IMG/VR virus record: IMGVR_UViG_3300034106_006471
Coordinates: 1 to 64,000 of that record
DNA length: 64,000 nt
Strand: one strand, 5' to 3'
Source of the DNA: a virus
Shown here in pieces: positions 56,323 to 64,000 of this stretch (the first letter of the stretch is position 1; every line of letters starts with the position of its first letter). The notes under the pieces are model-generated. The model searched no databases and was not told the DNA's origin. It saw nothing but the letters and a program-made list of their open reading frames with translations. Both the position numbers and the translations under genes were made by a program.

Positions 56323-57060
56323 TTATTTCCATTCATTTGAGTATCCAAATACTTCTGCTGGTATTTCAGAAGGATTGGCTTGGTACTTTGATAACATTCT
56401 TATTATATCAACAGCTTTGTCATGAGTCAAACTATAAATATCTTTAGTTTCGATATTATTTGTTTCTAATAATTTATTGATATTAATATTAAGTCTCTGA
56501 GATATTACATCCATAAAATTAAGTTGATTATTGGTAATTTTATTTACCGTATTAGCATCTGGATGATCGTCGATCTCACTAGCCATTTCTTCAGCGGCGA
56601 CTACTTTTCTAAGTCTTAAAGCTCTTCGCAAAGCTCTGCCTTCTGCTCTTGTTTCGGCCACCGCAACGGGATGATTTCTATAGATTTTATCGCAGTTACC
56701 CCAATAAACGTCTGCGGAGCCATCTACAGTATAGATATTTAAATCATTGGTATCTGACCCCTCAGACTTTAAACCATATGACAATGAATGTATAACCGTT
56801 GCTCTTTTTTCGTTATCTGGACTAGGAGATTGTACAACATTAGATGTTGATGATATTAATTTACAGTTTAGTACAACCTCAAAAATTCTTCTCAACCCAT
56901 CTGTTGTTGGATTTCCTTTAATTCTTTCATCTTCTGATAATAAGCTTAAAACATAGTCGGTCCACTCTAAATCATGAATAGTTGGTACAGATTGAATTTG
57001 GTCACTTTCTGTCTCTATATTTGTTTTGACAACAATTTCTTCTTTTTTGGGTCTTGGCAT
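56323..57060 (-). CDS. Putative phage recombination/single-strand annealing-type protein
   Basis: 245 residues from the ATG at 57060 (MPRPKKEE...), with AGGA nine bases upstream; the longer frame uses a TTG. The central part (GNPTTDGLRRIFEVVLN, ADVYWGNCDKIYRNHPVAVA, ETRAEGRALRRALRLRKVVA, AAEEM) has the pattern of a phage family I associate with Rad52/Erf-like single-strand annealing proteins, although I cannot confirm the fold. The Arg-rich segment fits DNA contact. The C-terminal 90 residues resemble the helical tail of such proteins (ITNNQLNFMDVISQRLNINI). It would take part in phage DNA recombination or replication. It shares the operon with the zinc-ribbon gene downstream. Confidence 0.45.
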   Translation of the reverse strand: MPRPKKEEIVVKTNIETESDQIQSVPTIHDLEWTDYVLSLLSEDERIKGNPTTDGLRRIFEVVLNCKLISSTSNVVQSPSPDNEKRATVIHSLSYGLKSEGSDTNDLNIYTVDGSADVYWGNCDKIYRNHPVAVAETRAEGRALRRALRLRKVVAAEEMASEIDDHPDANTVNKITNNQLNFMDVISQRLNININKLLETNNIETKDIYSLTHDKAVDIIRMLSKYQANPSEIPAEVFGYSNEWK

Positions 57061-57062
57061 AA

Positions 57063-57866
57063 TCAAAAATCCTTAATAGTAATTTTAAAATCGGTAGTTT
57101 TATCGTCTTGTAAAGTACGAATACTGTGTAATAATTTTGAATAAATCAAAGATGCTCTAGTGTTAGAAAAATCTTTCTCTTGCTTAATCCTTATCAATTT
57201 CCAACCTTTTCCTAATATCAACCCCTCCTTTTTTGCATCATATTTTTTATTTCTTTTTAGAGATTCAGAACCCCAAACCGGTTCGAAATGACTAGGACCA
57301 TCAACTTCTATGGCTATATTAGATTCTGGTAAAAAAAGATCAATCTGTAATTTTGTATTGAGTAGTGTTTGTTCTTTATGGAATTGAACTTTGATATTAT
57401 CTTTTATTAAAGCATTTAGTAAATATTTTTCTAATTTGGAACCAGTTTTGCTACTAGCTCTTACAGCATCGTTGGCTTTTTTCAAAATCAATTCTTGATC
57501 ATCAGGATTCATAGATTCCCATCTTTCCCTACTTTGATTTTTTCTTTTTTCTAGTTCGTCGTCAGACATATTGTCCCATGATTTCATAACGGAATTACCT
57601 ATCTTATCCTTAACGCTTTGCGGTCTAGATTTTCCTTTGGTTGGGTGTTTATGAGATCCTGTTTGTATAGCATTTTTTTGAGCTTCGCTTTTGTCTCTAA
57701 TTTTTATACCAAATTTCGTAGCATCTCTTCTAAGCTTATTGGAATATGTATTATATTTTTCTGCTATACTAGCAAAACTTAATTTATTGATTATATATAA
57801 TTTCTCTAGTAATTTTTTTTTGTCTATATCAGATAGATTATTGTACGAATTTACTGAACTGCTCAT
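57063..57866 (-). CDS. Free-standing homing-endonuclease-like protein (Vsr/DUF559-type nuclease)
   Basis: 267 residues from the ATG at 57866 (AGGA eight bases upstream). Layout: a helix-turn-helix-like segment at 30-56 (SFASIAEKYNTYSNKLRRDA), a NUMOD3-like basic region at about 76-115 (GKSRPQSVKDKIGNSVMKSW), then a nuclease domain at about 143-235. The domain's core, QIDLFLPESNIAIEVDGPSH, gives D176, E187 and D189, followed by G-W-K-L-I-R-I, the Vsr/DUF559 version of the PD-(D/E)xK fold. That domain with NUMOD-type DNA-binding segments is typical of phage homing endonucleases. It sits between a sugar operon and recombination genes and overlaps the gene before it by 29 bases. No intron is evident. 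Confidence 0.65.
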   Translation of the reverse strand: MSSSVNSYNNLSDIDKKKLLEKLYIINKLSFASIAEKYNTYSNKLRRDATKFGIKIRDKSEAQKNAIQTGSHKHPTKGKSRPQSVKDKIGNSVMKSWDNMSDDELEKRKNQSRERWESMNPDDQELILKKANDAVRASSKTGSKLEKYLLNALIKDNIKVQFHKEQTLLNTKLQIDLFLPESNIAIEVDGPSHFEPVWGSESLKRNKKYDAKKEGLILGKGWKLIRIKQEKDFSNTRASLIYSKLLHSIRTLQDDKTTDFKITIKDF

Positions 57867-58293
57867 AATTAATATCCTCACATATGCCGATAGAATTATT
57901 CCATACCATATTATATATCTCATGCAGATAAGTGCTGTTTGCGATCACTTTTAATTTATCGTGTTTCATGATATTTTTCCAGTCAGAATAGTGACTATAT
58001 GATATTTGCCACGGTATATTTTGAGCATAGAAATATAGATTTTTACATTTTATAGATCCTTCTGCTATTAATAGTGACTGTATATCAAATACGACTAAAG
58101 AACCATCAAAATATTTTGAATGACTAAGTGGTAATATTGGTATATTTTTTGTATCTATTTTTTCTGAATATTGATTAAATAGTACTATATGTTGTTTGGG
58201 ATGATTTTTAATATAAGAACCCAAAGTATCGCATAATTTTTCATGGAGCTGTATGTTCTCTAGTGTAATTGCAAAAAATCCAAGATCATTCAT
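57838..58293 (-). CDS. Glycosyltransferase-associated protein of the sugar operon
   Basis: A 151-residue alpha/beta protein. Alternating hydrophobic strands (IVLFNQYS, GSLVVFDIQSLLIA, NLYFYAQNIPW) and KLKVIANSTYLHEIYNMVWN, which resembles the strand-helix signature of GT-B glycosyltransferases, suggest a small or split sugar-transfer protein. It lacks a full catalytic domain by length. The start shares ATGA with the upstream gene; the 3' end runs 29 bases into the homing-endonuclease-like gene, as if that gene was inserted against it. Function inferred from fold pattern and neighbours only. Confidence 0.35.
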   Translation of the reverse strand: MNDLGFFAITLENIQLHEKLCDTLGSYIKNHPKQHIVLFNQYSEKIDTKNIPILPLSHSKYFDGSLVVFDIQSLLIAEGSIKCKNLYFYAQNIPWQISYSHYSDWKNIMKHDKLKVIANSTYLHEIYNMVWNNSIGICEDINYEQFSKFVQ

Positions 58294-59015
58294 ATAAATA
58301 ATTCCTTTAAAAAGCTAGCATAATCTATAATCTCTTCTGAGATCTTTTTATTGATATTGGTATTATAATTTTTTATTTGATCCTGAATACTTTCTTTCGA
58401 ATCTATATTTAGACACTTACAGCCAGCTATGACAGCTTCTCCTAAGTAGCTAGAATTATCCCCATGCAAATAATACTCTGATTCGTATAATATATCTTTT
58501 TTATCATACTCATTGACAAAACCCAGATTCAAAGGGTGTTCGAAATCAATACTGTTAAAAATTTTAATAGGTAAATTAGTTTTTGGATATAAAAGCTCGC
58601 TGATTTTATTTAAAGTTTCAGTATCTTTTTCATAAAAATATACAATTTGATTAGCTTTATTTAAATTAGATTGGGAATATAATTCAGTATTAATTAAATA
58701 TTTAGGCAATTCAATATATTTGACGAAAGTATTCTGTAAAATATCTTTATTAAATAAGCTATCTATTAGAATATAAATCGGTAATCTGTTTCCTATGAAA
58801 CTAATAAAATTATTAATTTCTTCATTTATTATAGAAGAATTAAAAATAAAAATAGAGTTATTAGTTATATCATTACTATAGACATATTTATATATGCTAT
58901 AATTATTTGGAATAATTTTTATATCAAAATGTCTAGATTTTAATATTTCTAAATTTTGATTAAATTTATTACTGAGAAGATACAGATTTATATTTTTTAT
59001 AATATTTTTTTGCAT
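58290..59015 (-). CDS. Probable glycosyltransferase-like protein of the sugar operon
   Basis: A 241-residue, very AT-rich gene (for example 9 G/C of 60 bases at 58861-58920). The protein alternates strands and helices (NSIFIFNSSIINEEINNFIS; RLPIYILIDSLFN) and ends with YYLHGDNSSYLGEAVIAGCK, which is like the donor-binding end of GT-B enzymes, where GEA-x-x-x-G is usual. That suggests a sugar-transfer role. The start overlaps the upstream gene by 47 bases and shares ATGA downstream. No catalytic residue can be assigned with certainty. Confidence 0.4.
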   Translation of the reverse strand: MQKNIIKNINLYLLSNKFNQNLEILKSRHFDIKIIPNNYSIYKYVYSNDITNNSIFIFNSSIINEEINNFISFIGNRLPIYILIDSLFNKDILQNTFVKYIELPKYLINTELYSQSNLNKANQIVYFYEKDTETLNKISELLYPKTNLPIKIFNSIDFEHPLNLGFVNEYDKKDILYESEYYLHGDNSSYLGEAVIAGCKCLNIDSKESIQDQIKNYNTNINKKISEEIIDYASFLKELFI

Positions 59016-59682
59016 ATGCTAAATCTTTTAAAGAATTAATTTTTATGGGACACATATCTTGAGATTGTAGTTGAATAAATTGTAATTTATCATTCGCTGA
59101 CTTTATATGATTAATTAATTCAAATAAAAATAACTTTGATAAAGATTGTATATTTTTTGCCTCACATAAGAAATTAGTATCTTGCTTTTCTAAAAAAAGC
59201 AGCTCAACCCACTTATAGTAAAGATCATAAAATAAATATCCATCTTTCTCTATATTATTACTACCAATATCAAAATAGTTTCTACGATTTTTATTATCTA
59301 TAAAATATGTACAAGAATGATTTTGTAGTTTAATTTTCTCGAAAAGCAATAACCCATTAGTTAATACTAAGGTATTGTTAGGATTAAATTCTTTAAGACA
59401 CTTGATCAATGATCCTGCTTGATTATCATTAGTATAATTATCATTACAATAATATTGTATATTTTTATATTTTTTAGTTTTTTGTGTAATTTTTTCATGA
59501 TCAAAACCAGTACATAAAATAATCTCTATAGGATTATAATTTTTTTTTAGATATTGAATCTGATGATCTATGACTGTTATATTATCCTCAATAGGCAACA
59601 AGCTTTTGGATCCAATAGATTTCATACCCTTTGTTATTTCTGATACTAATATTATGGCTGTTTCTGGTTTAGTATATTTCAT
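58969..59682 (-). CDS. Sugar-nucleotidyltransferase-like protein (GT-A fold)
   Basis: A 237-residue protein. Residues 18-30 (KGMKSIGSKSLLP) match the G-x-x-x-R/S-x-x-x-x-K-x-L-x-P nucleotide-binding signature of sugar-1-phosphate nucleotidyltransferases and MobA-like enzymes. ITVIDHQIQYLKK and IEIILCTGFDHEKI follow, as in that family. They activate sugars as NDP- or CMP-sugars for transferases. The usual acidic metal site is not clear (NTLVLTNGLLLF replaces an expected Asp), so activity may be altered. Its start overlaps the upstream stop by 14 bases. It is the best functional anchor for the operon. Confidence 0.55.
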   Translation of the reverse strand: MKYTKPETAIILVSEITKGMKSIGSKSLLPIEDNITVIDHQIQYLKKNYNPIEIILCTGFDHEKITQKTKKYKNIQYYCNDNYTNDNQAGSLIKCLKEFNPNNTLVLTNGLLLFEKIKLQNHSCTYFIDNKNRRNYFDIGSNNIEKDGYLFYDLYYKWVELLFLEKQDTNFLCEAKNIQSLSKLFLFELINHIKSANDKLQFIQLQSQDMCPIKINSLKDLAYAKKYYKKYKSVSSQ

Positions 59683-60427
59683 ATGGCTGTAAATTAATAT
59701 CCTTCATTATTTTTATTCCATTTAGTATATTATTAGATACTACGCTAGTTAAATACTTATATAATCCACAATTAAGACATAAGCCATGTAAACTATCGTC
59801 ATTTATAAATCCTAAATTTGTAGACTGCTGAATGATAATTTTTTGATGCAGATAGTCTGTGATGTTTGTTAAATTTAGTGTTGGGTTATTATTTTGTCTT
59901 TTAGATCCATCATAAAATAAAACGCACCATGAATCACAAGTAGATAAATTAGTATCTAAAATAATATTTATACAGTCGTTAAAAGATATAGAGTTAATAT
60001 ATACATGTATAGTCCATTTTTCGCACGAAATATTTTTTCTTAATAATTGATAAAAGTTTTCTGATCTGTTGGGATCTATGATAATTGAGAGTTTTTTGGG
60101 CTTGATGTTAGAATTGTTAATATCGTCTATGATGGATGGAAGTTCGGAATCTTTGGCTTCTCTAGCGTCAATTAGCAAATAGTATTTTAGATTAGCTTTC
60201 TTTCTAACTAGTTCTGATATCTCTATAGATTCTAAATCTTGAATATTAGCATTATATTGATTTTTACTGAATCCATATAAACAATTGTAATTATTAATTA
60301 TGTTATAGTTATTATTAACAATTATTTCCTTATGTTGTTTTATTTGATTAGGAATATCAAAATAACAATTTGGTTCTTCTGATACTGGTTGACTGAAAAT
60401 ACATTTATTGCAGTTAGTCTGTGTCAT
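59669..60427 (-). CDS. Glycosyltransferase-like protein with N-terminal CxxC
   Basis: A 252-residue protein. C6, C9 and C21 at the N-terminus (CNKCIF ... NC) suggest a small metal site. The middle has the strand/helix order of a GT-A (family 2-like) fold: YYLLIDAREAKDSELPSIID, KKLSIIIDPNRSENF, then SWCVLFYDGSKRQ, where a D-G-S replaces the expected D-x-D. A Cys-rich C-terminal motif (HGLCLNCGLYKYL) adds another CxxC. Assignment as a sugar transferase is by fold pattern and operon membership. Confidence 0.4.
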   Translation of the reverse strand: MTQTNCNKCIFSQPVSEEPNCYFDIPNQIKQHKEIIVNNNYNIINNYNCLYGFSKNQYNANIQDLESIEISELVRKKANLKYYLLIDAREAKDSELPSIIDDINNSNIKPKKLSIIIDPNRSENFYQLLRKNISCEKWTIHVYINSISFNDCINIILDTNLSTCDSWCVLFYDGSKRQNNNPTLNLTNITDYLHQKIIIQQSTNLGFINDDSLHGLCLNCGLYKYLTSVVSNNILNGIKIMKDINLQPYEIY

Positions 60428-60428
60428 A

Positions 60429-60845
60429 TTATTTATTTTTAGTTATTGTAATAAAATGTATATATTCTTGATCATAATTAATATCAATTACATCTATGTG
60501 ATTATTTTTATCTATATATTCCAAAATATCATCAAGCCCAATATGATTATGAATATTTTTTATATAATCAAAAAAATCTTTATTATTGATCTTTTTAGAT
60601 AAGAAGTCTGAACATATTTTATTTAAACTCGCTACCCCAATAATAAGTTGTCCGTTCGGTCTAATTTTATCTATTAAGAGATCCAAGGCTTTTTCAGCAT
60701 CGTGCTCCTCAAATATATTAAAATATTTACATACTAATAGTTCGCACGAATATGGGAAAATATTATTTATATTTTGTATGTTGATATTTTCTAAAGAATC
60801 TATTTTTTGTAAATCGCTACTAATTAAATTAATTTTTTGATTCAT
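60429..60845 (-). CDS. Short methyltransferase-like protein, probably truncated
   Basis: A 138-residue protein with AEKALDLLIDKIRPNGQLII, the post-motif strand and turn typical of class I SAM-dependent methyltransferases (usually L-x-P-G-G-x-L-I). The SAM-binding motif I (G-x-G-x-G) is absent, because the protein begins where that fold's second half would be. It may be a decayed or partner-dependent methyltransferase, or a structural leftover. Coupled within the operon: the next gene starts one base after its stop. Confidence 0.4.
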   Translation of the reverse strand: MNQKINLISSDLQKIDSLENINIQNINNIFPYSCELLVCKYFNIFEEHDAEKALDLLIDKIRPNGQLIIGVASLNKICSDFLSKKINNKDFFDYIKNIHNHIGLDDILEYIDKNNHIDVIDINYDQEYIHFITITKNK

Positions 60846-60854
60846 ATTATCTTT

Positions 60855-61703
60855 CTATTTTAGTATTTCGTCTATGATTTGCTTTATAGAATTATTAAAT
60901 TTATCAAATGGATATTTATTAGTAATAGAATCATGGTTAGCTATGAATGTTTCTTTAGTTAGATTTGGTACTATACTATCCAGTAACCCTAACAACTCCG
61001 TACTACTACTTACGACATAGTGATTAGCAATATCAGCTTGGTGTTTGGATGATATTGTTATGCATCCTTTTGATGCTGCTAACAATGTATTATATTCAGA
61101 ATAAAAGTTAATACATATCTTATAATTGATTAATTGATTAGTAATATAATTATTATTATTTTTAGCTACTAATATATCGGCATCTGGATATTTTTGTTTT
61201 ATCTGAGAGAAAATAATATTATCAAAATTCTTTTCTTCTGCAATAAATAAAATAGATTTATTTTTATTAGTTATAGTATCAGAATTAATTTGTTTAAAAC
61301 CATAAGATATATCATAAATATTTGAGATTATATTTTTTAGCGATGGAATAAAACTATATTTTTTGTAATTTTTAATTTTGGTATTGAATAAATAGAGGTC
61401 CTCTTTTTTCATAGTTACTATAGATTCATCATGAAAAAATAACACCTTTGGAATATAATGCAAAAATTTATTTTGTATTTGGGAATATTCTACTGGATTA
61501 TTAATAAAATATAAATTCGGATAAATAGGAACATCATCACCTATGCTATCAGATATAAAATTAAATAAATTATCGGTAATACTATTCAACGAATCAGTGT
61601 ACCAATCTCCAGATTGGGTATAGTAAATATTAATAGGAGCAAGGCTATTCTTATATAATAAGTCTCTATACAATCTTGAGATTTGCTTATTCTTTATTTG
61701 CAT
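60855..61703 (-). CDS. Probable glycosyltransferase-like protein
   Basis: A 282-residue protein. The N-terminal part has strands and Tyr/Trp segments (NIYYTQSGDWYTDSLNSIT), the middle KNKSILFIAEEKNFDN as in the first strand of a GT-B C-domain, and YNTLLAASKGCITISSKHQA near residues 204-225, like the donor-side G-x-x-x-S region. The signature E-x(7)-E is not evident. It may be a divergent capsule-type sugar transferase or polymerase partner. The start overlaps the upstream gene by ten bases. Confidence 0.35.
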   Translation of the reverse strand: MQIKNKQISRLYRDLLYKNSLAPINIYYTQSGDWYTDSLNSITDNLFNFISDSIGDDVPIYPNLYFINNPVEYSQIQNKFLHYIPKVLFFHDESIVTMKKEDLYLFNTKIKNYKKYSFIPSLKNIISNIYDISYGFKQINSDTITNKNKSILFIAEEKNFDNIIFSQIKQKYPDADILVAKNNNNYITNQLINYKICINFYSEYNTLLAASKGCITISSKHQADIANHYVVSSSTELLGLLDSIVPNLTKETFIANHDSITNKYPFDKFNNSIKQIIDEILK

Positions 61704-62695
61704 AATAAACTATCTAATGTTGGAGTATTGTCATTATTGCGAATTGGTCTAGTATTAATACTACTGCTCATTTTTTCTGATAAATCAGATATATTTATTC
61801 CAGAATATATATTGTCTATATCCCAGATGTTATCTTCTACATTAAGATCTTGATTGATATCCATATTATCATTAGATATAATGCTATTATTATATAATTT
61901 TGGAAGATCAGAATTTAGGCCATAATTGGTAAATCTTCTAAAATCTAGACAACAATCAAATGCTTCGTGAACACCAAGAATCTCAGACTCGAAACAATTA
62001 ATAACCAAAGGCTTTATATAATTATTCATATAATATAATTTAGTACTTTGTTGTAGCAAACTTATGTGTTTATTGATTTCCTGTACTATGTTTTTATCAT
62101 AACAAACCATAAAAAGCATTGATAAATTAATTTTCTTTTTTAACAGAATAAATGCTGAGATGTACCTCTTAATATCCTGTATATTTTCTTTGCTAATAAA
62201 TGTATAAAATTTATATTTTTTATTTTTTATTAACTTCTCCGGTTTGGTTGCATCTGTTATAGTTTCAGAATATCTAAAAGATTTAATGTTTTTACTATTT
62301 AAGTTTGTATTATTTTTAATAAAAGTGCTATCGTACTGACTGTCAAATAAAATCATATTAAAAGTTTTAAGCACTCTACTGTATGTAGTATTCATATAAT
62401 TATTTTTTATATATGGAATAATTGGAATACAATAGTTTTTATTAGATACTAAGTTAAAAGGTATGATATAATCGATAGGGGCGTATTGAACAATAAAATC
62501 ATATTTTTTTCTTAAAAAGATTTTTTGTTCTAGATCTAATAATTCTTGATCAATTTCGGGTATTGTGACATTATCAGATAAAAAAATAGGTCTAATAGTC
62601 AAAGAGCATTTATTTCTAAGAGAATAAATATGATTCCTAGAAGATAAACCCAGAATAGATTTTTCTCGATACGGACCTATATATAAAGCATTCAT
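61694..62695 (-). CDS. Glycosyltransferase-like protein (GT-B type, family 1/4-related)
   Basis: A 333-residue protein beginning MNALYIGPYREKSILGLSSR, a strand-loop opening common to GT-B enzymes. KKYDFIVQYAPIDYIIPFN and MILFDSQYDSTFIKNN resemble the acceptor-domain strands; FYTFISKENIQDIKRYISAF fits the start of the donor domain. VHEAFDCCLDFRRFTNYGLN near residue 243-262 is at the position of the E-G-F-G/E-x(7)-E region but diverges. The long N/D-rich C-terminus is unusual. It shares ATGA with the upstream glycosyltransferase. Sugar specificity cannot be told. Confidence 0.45.
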   Translation of the reverse strand: MNALYIGPYREKSILGLSSRNHIYSLRNKCSLTIRPIFLSDNVTIPEIDQELLDLEQKIFLRKKYDFIVQYAPIDYIIPFNLVSNKNYCIPIIPYIKNNYMNTTYSRVLKTFNMILFDSQYDSTFIKNNTNLNSKNIKSFRYSETITDATKPEKLIKNKKYKFYTFISKENIQDIKRYISAFILLKKKINLSMLFMVCYDKNIVQEINKHISLLQQSTKLYYMNNYIKPLVINCFESEILGVHEAFDCCLDFRRFTNYGLNSDLPKLYNNSIISNDNMDINQDLNVEDNIWDIDNIYSGINISDLSEKMSSSINTRPIRNNDNTPTLDSLLCK

Positions 62696-64000
62696 AAGCT
62701 GGCCTTTAATTTGGCATATTGAATAAAGTCATCATCAAATGAGATATTATTAGCTCTGACATATTCTATTTGATTATGATTATTAATCATGGTATTTAGA
62801 TTTCTAATTAATTCTGAATCTCCGAATGCATCAAAAGATGTTCCAGATTGCGTAAATCCATAGCTGGTATCTCTACACATATCTAAAAATGGTAGTGATT
62901 TTATCAAATCAATATTATTCATATGATTGCCGCAAATATTGATCATTTCATTAATAACATACTTTGGATTGTCTATCTTTTTATCATAGGAGCGCATTAA
63001 ATTTGGAGCATCATTCCAAGACTTTTTGGAGGTAAATAGCCAAGGAGAGGAGTCGAAGAAATTTTCCCATTTATCTGCTATTTTATCCCAAGAATAATGT
63101 AATTCTGTTAAGTATCTTATTCTTTTAGATTTGTTTAATTTTTCAATTTCTGGAAGATGGATATGGTTATGAATTATATCTACTAAACTAGTATTGCTTG
63201 GATAAACTCTAATAGCTTTAGTCTCTAATTCTTTAAAGTACGATCCTATTTCAATAGGATATGCTTCTAGTTTATTAATAATATCAACCATAGCACTATA
63301 ATTAACTGTTGCTACGGGAATTCCACAAGCCCCGGCTTCTATTTGCGGTAATCCAAACCCCTCGCATATAGAATACTGAACATATAAATCAAATAAGTTA
63401 TATATATCTGATAAAGCTTCATTTGAAACACCAGCAGAAACGCTGATAAATCTACTAGAAAAACCAAAACACTTATTACATATCTTATTAGGACCAGTAT
63501 AAAAACATGTTGATACATTATCGCATTTATTACACTTATATGTAAAGAGCGTCCTATTGCTCATTCTTGTTTCTTTTAGTAGTTCTGGTATGTCCCATCC
63601 AGCATCCGGGTAGCTGGTATGCAGATATAAATATATCTTATTCGCAAGAGGAGACTCTTCTTCATAAAGTCTATCTATAAGTTGTCTTACAGATGAAAGT
63701 AGTTCCGGTATTAACTTGCGCTTTTGATTACGCATAACAGAACCTATAATTATTGCATCGTTTGGTATATTGTATTTATTCCTTAATTCTTTTTTATTCT
63801 TAGGAATAAAAGTATTTAAATCAACACCTGGAGAAACAGTATCAATGTAATTAATCTGATTGTCGCTTTGTTTTTTCAGAACATCTGCCGCCCAATCAGA
63901 ATACGTAAAAATAGCATCAGCACCTATAAAGGTTTCTATCCACTGTTCTTGCTGAGGGGCCGAGTCTACTGTAGGCATTAAAACCCAATTAAAAAATGGT
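62692..64000 (-). CDS. Glycosyltransferase family 4 with zinc insertion, 5' end outside window
   Basis: At least 435 residues are visible. The ATG at 63978 is preceded by an open frame reading PFFNWVL, so the gene begins beyond the right edge. Numbering from that Met: SPGVDLNTFIP at about 49-59 is the family's inter-domain loop, and CEGFGLPQIEAGACGIPVAT at 205-224 is the donor-site signature E-G-F-G-x(4)-E. A zinc-ribbon-like insertion (C149, C152, C167, C170) sits in the donor domain, a feature I would call unusual for the family. A retaining sugar transferase using an NDP-sugar is expected. It heads the visible part of the operon; the C-terminal 100 residues are unassigned. Confidence 0.7.
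   Translation of the reverse strand, partial: PFFNWVLMPTVDSAPQQEQWIETFIGADAIFTYSDWAADVLKKQSDNQINYIDTVSPGVDLNTFIPKNKKELRNKYNIPNDAIIIGSVMRNQKRKLIPELLSSVRQLIDRLYEEESPLANKIYLYLHTSYPDAGWDIPELLKETRMSNRTLFTYKCNKCDNVSTCFYTGPNKICNKCFGFSSRFISVSAGVSNEALSDIYNLFDLYVQYSICEGFGLPQIEAGACGIPVATVNYSAMVDIINKLEAYPIEIGSYFKELETKAIRVYPSNTSLVDIIHNHIHLPEIEKLNKSKRIRYLTELHYSWDKIADKWENFFDSSPWLFTSKKSWNDAPNLMRSYDKKIDNPKYVINEMINICGNHMNNIDLIKSLPFLDMCRDTSYGFTQSGTSFDAFGDSELIRNLNTMINNHNQIEYVRANNISFDDDFIQYAKLKASL

Noticed and set aside
1-64000. tRNA genes, integrase, attachment sites or transposons
   Set aside because: The coding density is near complete and no cloverleaf-like, recombinase or inverted-repeat-bounded segment was seen.

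Overview
The window looks like the tail half of a large, AT-rich tailed dsDNA bacteriophage (Caudoviricetes), probably uncultured. Evidence: a packed one-strand run of virion genes on the plus strand with strong AGGA/GGAG ribosome sites and frequent ATGA stop-start overlaps, a recognisable tail-tube protein, tail chaperones, and a tape measure gene of 13.4 kb. I see no sheath gene beside the tube gene, so a siphovirus with a very long tail is the best fit. The host cannot be named from this window. No tRNA, rRNA, CRISPR array, integrase or transposase is visible, and no gap between genes exceeds 300 bases.

Layout, plus strand: 1-6243 holds fibre-like proteins (a large fibre, cut at the left edge, then a tandemly duplicated two-gene cassette with GC-rich segments). 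6274-10279 begins with a good sigma70-type promoter and carries the probable neck/connector genes, including a P-domain protein and a zinc-knuckle protein. 10347-13819 holds the tail tube, a 50-residue protein, and two paralogous tail-assembly-chaperone-like genes around a small gene. A hairpin lies just before the tape measure gene (13913-27325; about 4470 residues). 27349-40566 holds four fibre/adhesin genes with FN3, pre-peptidase-like, galactose-binding-like and proline/threonine-rich segments. Most notably these carry four domains of the formylglycine-generating-enzyme/C-type-lectin fold, all with their two halves in reversed order. 40711-55996 holds very large tail-tip or baseplate proteins (619, 1902 and 2441 residues) and a small zinc protein.

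Minus strand, 55997-64000: two genes of recombination/annealing type with zinc or DNA-binding features, a free-standing homing-endonuclease-like gene, and an overlapping operon of at least seven carbohydrate-type genes (nucleotidyltransferase, several glycosyltransferases, a methyltransferase remnant). The operon continues past the right edge.

How it may work together (inference): the neck, tube, chaperones and tape measure build a long flexible tail. The baseplate and fibre proteins present arrays of lectin-fold binding domains on mucin-like Pro/Thr linkers. The adjacent glycosyltransferase operon could decorate those virion proteins or change the host surface.
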